From: Synechococcus sp. PCC 6312
Lineage (GTDB): Bacteria > Cyanobacteriota > Cyanobacteriia > Thermosynechococcales > Thermosynechococcaceae
NCBI RefSeq assembly: GCF_000316685.1
Contig: NC_019680.1
Coordinates: forward strand, 1,613,501 to 1,677,500
DNA length: 64,000 nucleotides
Reading direction: 5' to 3'
The position numbers were made by a program, and so were the translations under genes. Every line of letters begins with the position of its first letter. The first letter of the stretch is position 1. Shown here in pieces: positions 16,549 through 23,874 of the stretch. The notes under the pieces were generated by a model. The model made no database searches, had not been told where the DNA came from, and saw only the letters and a list, made by a program, of their open reading frames with translations.

Positions 16549-17910
16549 ATGGCCCCTTGGGTGGTGTTCCAAATGCTGACAATTCCCCGGACGATCTGCT
16601 TAGGTTTTTTGGCGGTGATTTCCATTGGCACGTTTTTGCTGGTGTTGCCGATTTCTACGAGTAGTGGGGCCTGGAATGATCCCATCGTAGCCCTGTTTAC
16701 GGCAACCTCGGCGGTTTGTGTCACCGGCCATGTCGTGGTGGACACAGGGACGTATTTTTCGACTTGGGGACAGGTGGTGATTCTGGCGTTGATTCAAGTT
16801 GGGGGTCTGGGCTATATGACCGCCAACACCTTTTTAATTCTCCTGCTGGGGCGAAAGTTTAAGCTCAAGGAAAAAATGGCGATTCAACAGGCCTTGGATC
16901 GGCAAGGGATGCATGGGGGCCGCCAAATGATCCACTCGATAATCGCCACAACCTTGATCTTTGAGATTACAGGTATTTTTCTCTTGTTACTCAACTTCCA
17001 CTCTCAATATGGCTGGGGGCATGGCCTGTGGCTGGCAATTTTCCATAGTATTAGTGCCTGGAATAATGCCGGGTTTAGTTTGTTTAGTGATAATTTGATC
17101 TCCTACCAGGCCTCCCTGGGGATTAATCTAATTATTCCCGCCCTCATTATCTTTGGGGGCATTGGCTACGAAGTGATTTTTGAAATTTACACCTGGTTTC
17201 GAGATCGCCTGGATCACAAGGCTGGCCTGTTAACCTTTAGCTTAAATTTTAAGATTGTTACCACCACCACCACTCGCCTCCTAATTTTTGGCACCATTGC
17301 CCTCTTCCTGATTGAAGTAAAAACATCACCAGAGTACTTTGATCTGAACTTTGGACAGCAAGTTCTCGTGGCCTGGTTTCAGTCCGTGACAGCCCGCACA
17401 GCCGGATTTAATACGGTGGATATTGGGGCGATGAGTAATACAGCCCTGTTTATGATCATTGCCTTGATGTTTATTGGCGGCAGTCCAGGGGGAACCGCAG
17501 GCGGGATTAAAACGACAACAGCCCGACTCCTGGCGGGAATTACCAAATCTACCTTGCAAGGAAAAGAAGAGGTATTACTCTATGAGCGGCAAGTTCCTCC
17601 CTCCCTCATCATGAAAGCAGTGGCCGTGACAGTCGGTTCAGCCGTAGTCGTCATCTTCGCAACTATCATTATTTCCATTGCTGATCGGGATGTTAACTTC
17701 ATTAGAATCCTCTTTGAAGTTGTTTCTGCTTTTGCCACTGTGGGCCTATCTACGGGAATTACGGCCAGTTTGTCCCTGGTTTCTAAGGTAATTTTAGTGA
17801 TCACCATGTATGTGGGTCGAGTTGGAATTCTTCTCTTGATGGCGGCAATTATTGGGGATCCCAAACCCACGACCGTGCATTATCCCGAAGAAAATCTGTT
17901 AGTGGGTTAG
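16549..17910 (+). CDS. ktrB: TrkH/KtrB-family potassium uptake channel subunit
   Basis: A 453-residue membrane protein with repeated helix-pore loop-helix units. The selectivity loops show TSAVCVTGH near the N terminus, SAWNNAGFSLF, VTARTAGFNTVD and FATVGLSTGIT near the C terminus, as in the four-fold Ktr/Trk fold. It is Na+-dependent K+ uptake in the cyanobacterial Ktr system by family knowledge. The RCK-domain regulator KtrA is not next to it. An internal ATG at 16573 is an alternative start. A BASS transporter gene follows after only five bases. Confidence 0.9.
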   Translation: MAPWVVFQMLTIPRTICLGFLAVISIGTFLLVLPISTSSGAWNDPIVALFTATSAVCVTGHVVVDTGTYFSTWGQVVILALIQVGGLGYMTANTFLILLLGRKFKLKEKMAIQQALDRQGMHGGRQMIHSIIATTLIFEITGIFLLLLNFHSQYGWGHGLWLAIFHSISAWNNAGFSLFSDNLISYQASLGINLIIPALIIFGGIGYEVIFEIYTWFRDRLDHKAGLLTFSLNFKIVTTTTTRLLIFGTIALFLIEVKTSPEYFDLNFGQQVLVAWFQSVTARTAGFNTVDIGAMSNTALFMIIALMFIGGSPGGTAGGIKTTTARLLAGITKSTLQGKEEVLLYERQVPPSLIMKAVAVTVGSAVVVIFATIIISIADRDVNFIRILFEVVSAFATVGLSTGITASLSLVSKVILVITMYVGRVGILLLMAAIIGDPKPTTVHYPEENLLVG

Positions 17911-17915
17911 TCCTC

Positions 17916-18860
17916 TTGAGAACAGTTATTGGCTGGATTGAACGCTATTTCCTCCTGGTGGCGTTATCCCTCTCTCTCTTGGCCTTGGGGTATCCGGGAC
18001 TGTTTACGGGCTTTATAACTTATATCCCTCAACTGTTGGGCCTGGTGATGTTTGGGATGGGGCTAACCTTGGAATTTAAAGATTTTCAAGGCATTTGGCA
18101 GAAAAAGTCCTTGGTGGGGATTGGTGTGTTTCTGCAATTTTTGATTATGCCGACTTTGGGCTGGGGATTAGCGACACTTTTCCAATTACCGCGGGATGAG
18201 TTTGTCGGGCTGGTCATCGTTGGGGCTTGTCCAGGGGGAACAGCATCTAATGTGATCACCTATTTGGCCCGGGCAAATGTGCCTCTCTCAGTCGTCTTAA
18301 CCCTAACAACCACGCTGCTCGCGCCTCTCCTCACACCCCTATTAATTTATACTCTAGCCCGCACCAAAATTGATCTAGCCTTGGGGCCGTTGATGGGGTC
18401 TGTATTTTGGATTGTGTTGTTTCCCTTACTAGATGGCTTGCTCCTCAGACGACTTTTGCGGCGGCGTTTACAGCCAATCTTGGATATTTTTCCGGCAATT
18501 TCTATCCTTTTGATTGCCCTCATTATTGCTACGGTTGTGGGGCAGAACCAGGTCCAAATTTTACAACTACCTTTGCTGGTGATTTTGGCGGTGATTTTGC
18601 ACAATGGCCTGGGTTTATTACTGGGGTACTGGGGGGCGCGCCTATTTCAGATGCCCGAAGCCGATTGTCGTACCGTTGCGATTGAAGTGGGAATGCAAAA
18701 CTCTGGCCTGGGGGTTGCCCTAGCGACGCAATTTGTCAATGCTACAGCTGCCCTACCCGCGGCCATTTTTAGTCTTTGGCATAATATTTCTGGCATTACC
18801 TTGGCTAACTACTGGGCCGGTCAACAGGATCGGCATCTGCAGTCTCAGGATGGGGACTAA
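17916..18860 (+). CDS. Bile acid:sodium symporter (BASS) family transporter
   Basis: A 314-residue protein with about nine to ten hydrophobic segments and the BASS signature GACPGGTASNVITYLA near residue 105-120, followed by the second conserved block VGMQNSGLGVALATQF. It imports an organic anion with Na+; substrates in cyanobacteria include pyruvate-like acids and bicarbonate for distant relatives, but the one here is unknown. The start is a TTG only five bases after the ktrB stop, so the two are very probably co-transcribed and both depend on Na+ or K+ balance. Confidence 0.85.
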   Translation: MRTVIGWIERYFLLVALSLSLLALGYPGLFTGFITYIPQLLGLVMFGMGLTLEFKDFQGIWQKKSLVGIGVFLQFLIMPTLGWGLATLFQLPRDEFVGLVIVGACPGGTASNVITYLARANVPLSVVLTLTTTLLAPLLTPLLIYTLARTKIDLALGPLMGSVFWIVLFPLLDGLLLRRLLRRRLQPILDIFPAISILLIALIIATVVGQNQVQILQLPLLVILAVILHNGLGLLLGYWGARLFQMPEADCRTVAIEVGMQNSGLGVALATQFVNATAALPAAIFSLWHNISGITLANYWAGQQDRHLQSQDGD

Positions 18861-19008
18861 AGGGGTTTAAGAAATAGAAGCGGCAAACCCTAGAGTGACA
18901 ATTCATAACCAAAGTCATAACCAAAGGCGGCCGCCCAGAAACCTATTCCTCTCCCCAACTGTCATAGATTGAAAGCACGATAACACTATTCAATTTTGCC
19001 GATCCGAT

Positions 19009-19992
19009 ATGATGTCCCACCCATTTCGTTTAGCTATCACTGGCCTGGTTTCTACGGTTCTGTCTTGGGTTCCCTTGGCTGCCTTGGCCCAGGCCCCGAG
19101 TGATTCTCCCTCTTGGCTAGATCAACCCTTAACCAACTGGAATCGGCCAACCTCAGATTTTCCCCAGTTGCCGCAACCCCTGCCTCCCATTAATATCGCC
19201 CAATGCGTTAGTCAGATTCGCCAACCCAGTCTTGATGTGGAGCGGGCCGTAGTTGCCAAAGGCTGGAAATTGTTTGGCCCCTTGCAAACCTATGACACCA
19301 CCCAGTTATTTTTAGCCACCTCTGGTTTTGATGGGATGTGCCGGCCAATGGGCTTCCAGGCCTTTGTCTATGTGGAGGGCCGTTACGCGGGGACGCTCTC
19401 ACCTGTACTAATGGACTCCCGTAGTGATGGGGTTCTTTATGCACCTTATCTGAGCAGTGGTACCGAAATTAACGTTCAGTTTGCCCGTTATCGCAGCACA
19501 GACCCGCTTTGTTGTCCCTTTGGGAAAAGCTTTGTCACGTTCAGGATTCGTCCTGATGAAGTTCCCGACTTAATTGCTACTACTGTTACAACAACTGAAA
19601 ACAATGAGAATAATGCCACTTCAGTTTCTACCTCCAGTCAGTCTATGGAGTTAGCTGGCCCCAAATGGTATCTCCAGGCCATTGGTAACCAAATGATTCC
19701 ACCAGGCCAAGTCAAAGCTAATCCCCCCTATGTGGAGTTTAATACGACTGAAAAACGCTATTTCGGCTCTGGAGGTTGCAACCGATTTACGGGGGGCTTT
19801 AGCGAAACCGGTAATTCTTTGCAGATGGGGCCCGCTGCCAGTACAAAAATGGCCTGTTTACAGGGTAATGTCCAAGAGATTGAATCTCAATTCTTCCAGG
19901 CTATGGGGAAGGTAACCCGCTATGAAATCCAAGGCAACACCTTGCGACTCTATGCCCAAAACCAACTGGCACTGGTGTTTCAATCTCGGTAA
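19009..19992 (+). CDS. Exported protein with C-terminal META domain
   Basis: A 327-residue protein with an N-terminal signal peptide (about residues 1-27, ending LAALAQA). The middle part, about residues 60-185, is Cys-containing and of unknown type. The last 110 residues are a META/HslJ-like domain: KWYLQAIGNQMIPPG, YVEFNTTEKRYFGSGGCNRFTGGF, then the conserved AASTKMAC. META domains occur in secreted or envelope proteins linked to stress and motility, with no enzymatic activity proven. It stands alone between two same-strand genes. Confidence 0.8.
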   Translation: MMSHPFRLAITGLVSTVLSWVPLAALAQAPSDSPSWLDQPLTNWNRPTSDFPQLPQPLPPINIAQCVSQIRQPSLDVERAVVAKGWKLFGPLQTYDTTQLFLATSGFDGMCRPMGFQAFVYVEGRYAGTLSPVLMDSRSDGVLYAPYLSSGTEINVQFARYRSTDPLCCPFGKSFVTFRIRPDEVPDLIATTVTTTENNENNATSVSTSSQSMELAGPKWYLQAIGNQMIPPGQVKANPPYVEFNTTEKRYFGSGGCNRFTGGFSETGNSLQMGPAASTKMACLQGNVQEIESQFFQAMGKVTRYEIQGNTLRLYAQNQLALVFQSR

Positions 19993-20137
19993 TTAAGTTT
20001 CACTAGCCTTTGATCAGGATGCCCCTTAATTCCCGCAGACATTGGGGCTGTAGCTTCAGGTTTCCTTAAGAGCCAAGGGGAGCTGAATATGTTAAAACCA
20101 TAGTAATTCGTTGTCTCGATGTCCGGGAGAGTAGGCT

Positions 20138-20455
20138 ATGGGTTTAGCTCGTTTATCACAGGGATTAATCGTTGCCAGTCTGATAGGAGTTGGGGCTTTT
20201 GGGGCGGCTCCCATGTCTCCAGCCTGGGCCTGTGGCTACCACACCACCCATTCCACTGCTAATGGGTCATTTCAAGTCCCCAATGCTCCCTGGCCAAATG
20301 TTTTAGCCCTGGGTGGTGGTTTGTTCGTCGTTGGCACGGTTGCGGCTGTTTTATATCAGAAACATCAAAAATCCCAGGCCAACCCCTCCCCAATCCCGGC
20401 CCCCAGCGACATTCTTGAAACTGAAATTCCTGCCCAGGCCAAAACCCTGGTTTAG
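20138..20455 (+). CDS. Small secreted or membrane-anchored protein
   Basis: A 105-residue protein with an N-terminal hydrophobic segment (LIVASLIGVGAFGAAPMSPAWA, likely a signal peptide), a short exposed loop (CGYHTTHSTANGSF) and a second membrane helix (NVLALGGGLFVVGTVAAVLY) followed by a Lys/Pro-rich tail. No family recognised. It converges on the LCP gene. Confidence 0.55.
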   Translation: MGLARLSQGLIVASLIGVGAFGAAPMSPAWACGYHTTHSTANGSFQVPNAPWPNVLALGGGLFVVGTVAAVLYQKHQKSQANPSPIPAPSDILETEIPAQAKTLV

Positions 20456-20465
20456 GGGATGGTTT

Positions 20466-20499
20466 CTGGGAAAATTTGCACTATCAGCCAGGGAAACCT
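20466..20499. terminator. Possible hairpin between convergent genes
   Basis: GGTTTCTGG and CCAGGGAAACC can pair across an 18-base loop, with a two-base bulge. The hairpin sits between the ends of two convergent genes. No strong T run follows on either side, so terminator activity is uncertain. Confidence 0.3.
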
Positions 20500-20544
20500 T
20501 AAACGAACGATGATTCTCTGGCTATGTTTTTGGGCTGGATATCC

Positions 20545-21924
20545 CTAGAAATTTGCTGGGACAAAACTACGCCAGTCACTGCCAATCCGAATCGTAATAT
20601 CTGAACCAAAGCTCCCCGTTGCATCTACTTCCACTAGCTCTTTAGCAACACGACCCAAGCCCAAGTCAATCAGCATGGCCACGGCAGCTTCCCTGTCCCC
20701 CTGCTGGGCAATAACTTGTGTTTTTGCGACCGGATGTGACCATTCAGAATCCATATAGACATTTCGGTAATTTTGGGCCATTAAAAAGTCAACAATGACT
20801 TGCCCGGCCTGGTCACTATCGGTAGCATTTTGGATGGCAATTTTTAAGCCTTTGGGGTCAACGGTCTCTGTCCCACTCCAGCTCGCATCTTTTTCAAAAA
20901 AGTGGCGCGCTACCAGGCGATCAATAGCCTCATAATTGGGCAACCAATAACTAGCATCGTAGCCATCGCCACTGAACTGACCGGGCAACAGCAGCATATT
21001 GATATTTTTGGAGGACGTGCCCAGGCCAAACTGCAATATGGCCATCATCTCGCCAAAACTCAGATCAGTATCCATATATTGCTGCATGACTTGATAGAGC
21101 TGGGGTAACTTGGCCAGCATCAAGGGATTAGAAATTTTTTTCTGTAATGCCTTTAGTAATATCTGTTGCCGCTGGGCCCGGCCAATATCCCCCAGGCCAT
21201 CATGGCGGAACCGGACAAATCCCTCAGCTTGATCTCCATTTAAGGTTTGGAGGCCAGGCTGGAGGTCAATAAACAGTTTTTGAGTGTTATCGGTATATTG
21301 CATCCGCACAGGAACATTCACTTCCACTCCACCAATTAAATCCACTAGCTCCCGAAACGCCTGGGTACTGATGCGGATATAGCGATCCACGGGCACATAA
21401 TTTAGGGTGTGGCTAACCACCTGCGTCGCTAGGGGCGCACCCCCAAAGGCATTGGCGGCGTTGATTTTTTGCATTCCATAACCGGGAATTTCGACCCGAC
21501 TATCCCGCGGAATGGTTAAGACCGTAACTGAATTATGATCAGGATTAAGCCGAGCTAAAAGCATTGTGTCACTGCGACCATTCAAAGAGTCATGGTCATA
21601 ACCTTGGGCATTAGGTTCTAAATCCACACCCATAATCAGGACGTTGATCGGGCGAGCGAGGCCGTATTGAAACCCACGCCCAAATAATTGACCCCAACCC
21701 CCAGAAAGTTCCCCGTTACTCTGGCGTGAGGGTGTCATCAACGAAAGCGACATCCCCAGGCCCAAGGAGACTGCTGATACGGTTGCAAAGGCCACACCCC
21801 ACCCTAACCAAGACCAAGGAGAACGATTTTTGCGGGGGACTGCCATGGCCTGGGCGGTGCGAGGAGAACGAGATGAGCGGGAAGCACGTTGTTTTGATGA
21901 AATTGCCAAGGTTCTATACCTCAT
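20545..21924 (-). CDS. LytR-CpsA-Psr (LCP) family cell-wall glycopolymer ligase
   Basis: A 459-residue membrane protein with a basic cytoplasmic N terminus, one transmembrane helix (about residues 40-65) and an extracytoplasmic LCP domain. Conserved LCP segments are visible: NVLIMGVDL, SDTMLLARLNP, LTIPRDSRVEIPGYG, KINAANAFGG and GLQTLNGDQAEGFVRFRHD...GDIGRAQRQQ. The C-terminal part resembles a LytR_C domain (KIAIQNATDSDQAGQ). LCP proteins transfer polysaccharide from lipid carrier to the wall. A paralogue lies at 55495-56919. Confidence 0.9.
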   Translation of the reverse strand: MRYRTLAISSKQRASRSSRSPRTAQAMAVPRKNRSPWSWLGWGVAFATVSAVSLGLGMSLSLMTPSRQSNGELSGGWGQLFGRGFQYGLARPINVLIMGVDLEPNAQGYDHDSLNGRSDTMLLARLNPDHNSVTVLTIPRDSRVEIPGYGMQKINAANAFGGAPLATQVVSHTLNYVPVDRYIRISTQAFRELVDLIGGVEVNVPVRMQYTDNTQKLFIDLQPGLQTLNGDQAEGFVRFRHDGLGDIGRAQRQQILLKALQKKISNPLMLAKLPQLYQVMQQYMDTDLSFGEMMAILQFGLGTSSKNINMLLLPGQFSGDGYDASYWLPNYEAIDRLVARHFFEKDASWSGTETVDPKGLKIAIQNATDSDQAGQVIVDFLMAQNYRNVYMDSEWSHPVAKTQVIAQQGDREAAVAMLIDLGLGRVAKELVEVDATGSFGSDITIRIGSDWRSFVPANF

Positions 21925-22364
21925 TTACCAGAGAGTCTTGGGAAATCGTGGGGGGCGTTAGGGGAGTGTTTCGACATAAAACCTGAACTGGGGTGACATT
22001 GGACTTGATGATTGGGGGCATGGGGGTAAATGTTCTGGAAAAACCGAAGCAGAATTGGCAGTTGGATAATTGACTGGAATGGTTGAGAAATGAGCTTCTG
22101 AGGTGGAAAGGATCGGCAATGAGTTTATATACCTAATCTAATATCTTAGGAGATTAACATTTCTCTGGGGTGCTGTGACCAAGGTAGAGGGATCGAAATG
22201 CCAAAGTTAAGTCGGCCAGAAACCAGATTAAATCGGCAATAGATGCTGGTTAAGGACATTTGTCACCCCCGGATAACGTATACGTTGTTCTCTTCATACC
22301 GCTGCTCCAGCCTATCTAATGCTATACACTGAGTTCGTACTGTGCGTGGGAATTAATCAGTTCT
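21925..22364. other. Intergenic region between divergent genes
   Basis: About 440 bases between the divergent LCP and nucleotidylyltransferase genes. I see no coding frame that resembles a protein. It should hold promoters for both genes, and a perfect 12-base palindrome lies at 22275-22286. Confidence 0.5.
22275..22286. promoter_or_regulatory. Perfect 12-base palindrome, possible operator
   Basis: AACGTATACGTT reads the same on both strands and lies about 79 bases before the ATG of the nucleotidylyltransferase gene. Such symmetry fits a dimeric repressor site, but no regulator is known and the motif was not seen as a full repeat elsewhere in the window. Confidence 0.25.
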
Positions 22365-23324
22365 ATGCAGGCTGTGATTATTGCGGGTGGTAAAGGGACG
22401 CGCATGGCCCCCCTGACCCAAACCACTCCCAAGCCAATGTTGCCCTTATTAGATCGTCCCTTTTTGGCCTGGATGGTGGAGCGCTGTCGGGCTGTGGGGA
22501 TTAGAGATATTTTGATTAATGTTCATTACCACGCCCATCAGATTGAAGATTATTTTGGGGATGGCAGGGCTTGGGGTGTGCAAATTCGCTATCTGCGCGA
22601 GGAAATTCCCCTCGATACGGCCGGGGCGATGAAGCTAGCAGAGCCTTATTTTACGGGAGACTCGTTGTTAGTCTTTAATGCCGATATTTTGACGGATTTG
22701 GATCTGCAACAACTGATTGACTGTCACCAGACGGCCCAAGCTCAAGCCACCTTAGCTTTAACCCGTGTCAGTAATCCCACCGCCTTTGGCCTGGTTGAGC
22801 TAGCCGAAACTCAAGGGGGGGTTAATCAAGTAGTTGCTTTCCGGGAAAAACCCACTCCCGAGCAGGCGGCTGAATTGGGCATTGACACCATTAATGCTGG
22901 AACCTATGTCCTCGAGCCAGGGATTTTTGCCCAATACGATCATGGCCAGCCCTTAAGTTTTGAGCGCACAGTTTTCCCCCAACTCCTGGCCCAGTCAGAG
23001 AGAATGGCAGCTTTGATTTGGGAGGGCTATTGGCAGGACTTAGGCACACCCCAGAAATACTACCAGGCCCATTTGGACAGCTTGGCGGGAATTATGCCCT
23101 ATCCAATTGCCGAGTACGCCAGAGAAATTGCACCACAGGTTTGGGCGGCTCCAACGGCAGAGGTTCATGCCCAGGCCATCCTTAAGGGGCCTAGCTATAT
23201 TGGCGAGAAGGTGAAGATTGGGGCCAATGCGATTGTGCCAGAGGGAACAGTGATTGGGCAGGCTTCTTTGGTGGATCGGCCATTAGAACCGGGCATTTAT
23301 CCAGCCGGGACATTAGCTATCTGA
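22365..23324 (+). CDS. Sugar-nucleotide (NDP-hexose) pyrophosphorylase
   Basis: A 319-residue nucleotidyltransferase of the glucose-1-phosphate thymidylyltransferase/mannose-1-phosphate guanylyltransferase type. The nucleotide motif AGGKGTRMAPLTQTTPKPM is at residues 7-25. The metal-binding region is FNADILTDLD, FREKPT gives the sugar-phosphate Lys, and DLGTPQKYYQAH is the usual late motif. A short C-terminal left-handed beta-helix-like tail follows. It supplies an activated sugar for polysaccharide or glycan synthesis; which NTP and sugar it uses cannot be read from sequence. The next gene starts two bases after the stop. Confidence 0.88.
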   Translation: MQAVIIAGGKGTRMAPLTQTTPKPMLPLLDRPFLAWMVERCRAVGIRDILINVHYHAHQIEDYFGDGRAWGVQIRYLREEIPLDTAGAMKLAEPYFTGDSLLVFNADILTDLDLQQLIDCHQTAQAQATLALTRVSNPTAFGLVELAETQGGVNQVVAFREKPTPEQAAELGIDTINAGTYVLEPGIFAQYDHGQPLSFERTVFPQLLAQSERMAALIWEGYWQDLGTPQKYYQAHLDSLAGIMPYPIAEYAREIAPQVWAAPTAEVHAQAILKGPSYIGEKVKIGANAIVPEGTVIGQASLVDRPLEPGIYPAGTLAI

Positions 23325-23326
23325 AC

Positions 23327-23833
23327 ATGCTTACTCCCCTCCAGCGATTAGCCGGACTGTTGACTGGAGCAACTCTGACTGCGGTTGGGATGATTTTTGT
23401 TTGGTCTGGCCTGCCCCACACCGAGTTAGTCACCTGTCAGCAAAATCAAGTGAGGCGGATTGATTGCCAGAAAGAACATAAAGTTTTGTGGTGGCTGGTG
23501 CTGAAGAGTGTGCCCCTGGATAATATCCAGTCGGTCAGCCTGGGCCTGGGGGAAAATACCGAAAGTGATCCGGTCTATCGTCTCGACTTCCGCAATCATC
23601 AAGACACCTTAGAGTTTGGCCATTCGTTATCCGAGAATCAGGTCAAGGCAGAGTTGATGCAAGCTAAAACATTTATGACTAGCCCATCTGCTGCCTTGTT
23701 AAAGTTATCGCGATTTCACCAGGCCTGGGGGTTTGTCATCTTGGGTTTACCGATTGCAGCCTTGGGCTTAGGTGTGATTCGCCACCAATTTATCGGGCTT
23801 TCTCCCATGACGAAAATAGAGCAGCCTAGCTAA
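23327..23833 (+). CDS. Two-helix membrane protein of unknown function
   Basis: A 168-residue protein with membrane helices at about residues 8-26 and 132-150 and a beta-rich region between them (VTCQQNQVRRIDCQKEHKVLWW; KSVPLDNIQSVSLG; YRLDFRNHQDTLEFG). The layout resembles PH-like membrane proteins, but I cannot name a family. It starts two bases after the nucleotidylyltransferase stop, so translational coupling is likely. Confidence 0.6.
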   Translation: MLTPLQRLAGLLTGATLTAVGMIFVWSGLPHTELVTCQQNQVRRIDCQKEHKVLWWLVLKSVPLDNIQSVSLGLGENTESDPVYRLDFRNHQDTLEFGHSLSENQVKAELMQAKTFMTSPSAALLKLSRFHQAWGFVILGLPIAALGLGVIRHQFIGLSPMTKIEQPS

Positions 23834-23874
23834 TTTTAGGCGAAAATATAAACATCCTCACTGAATGAATTGTT

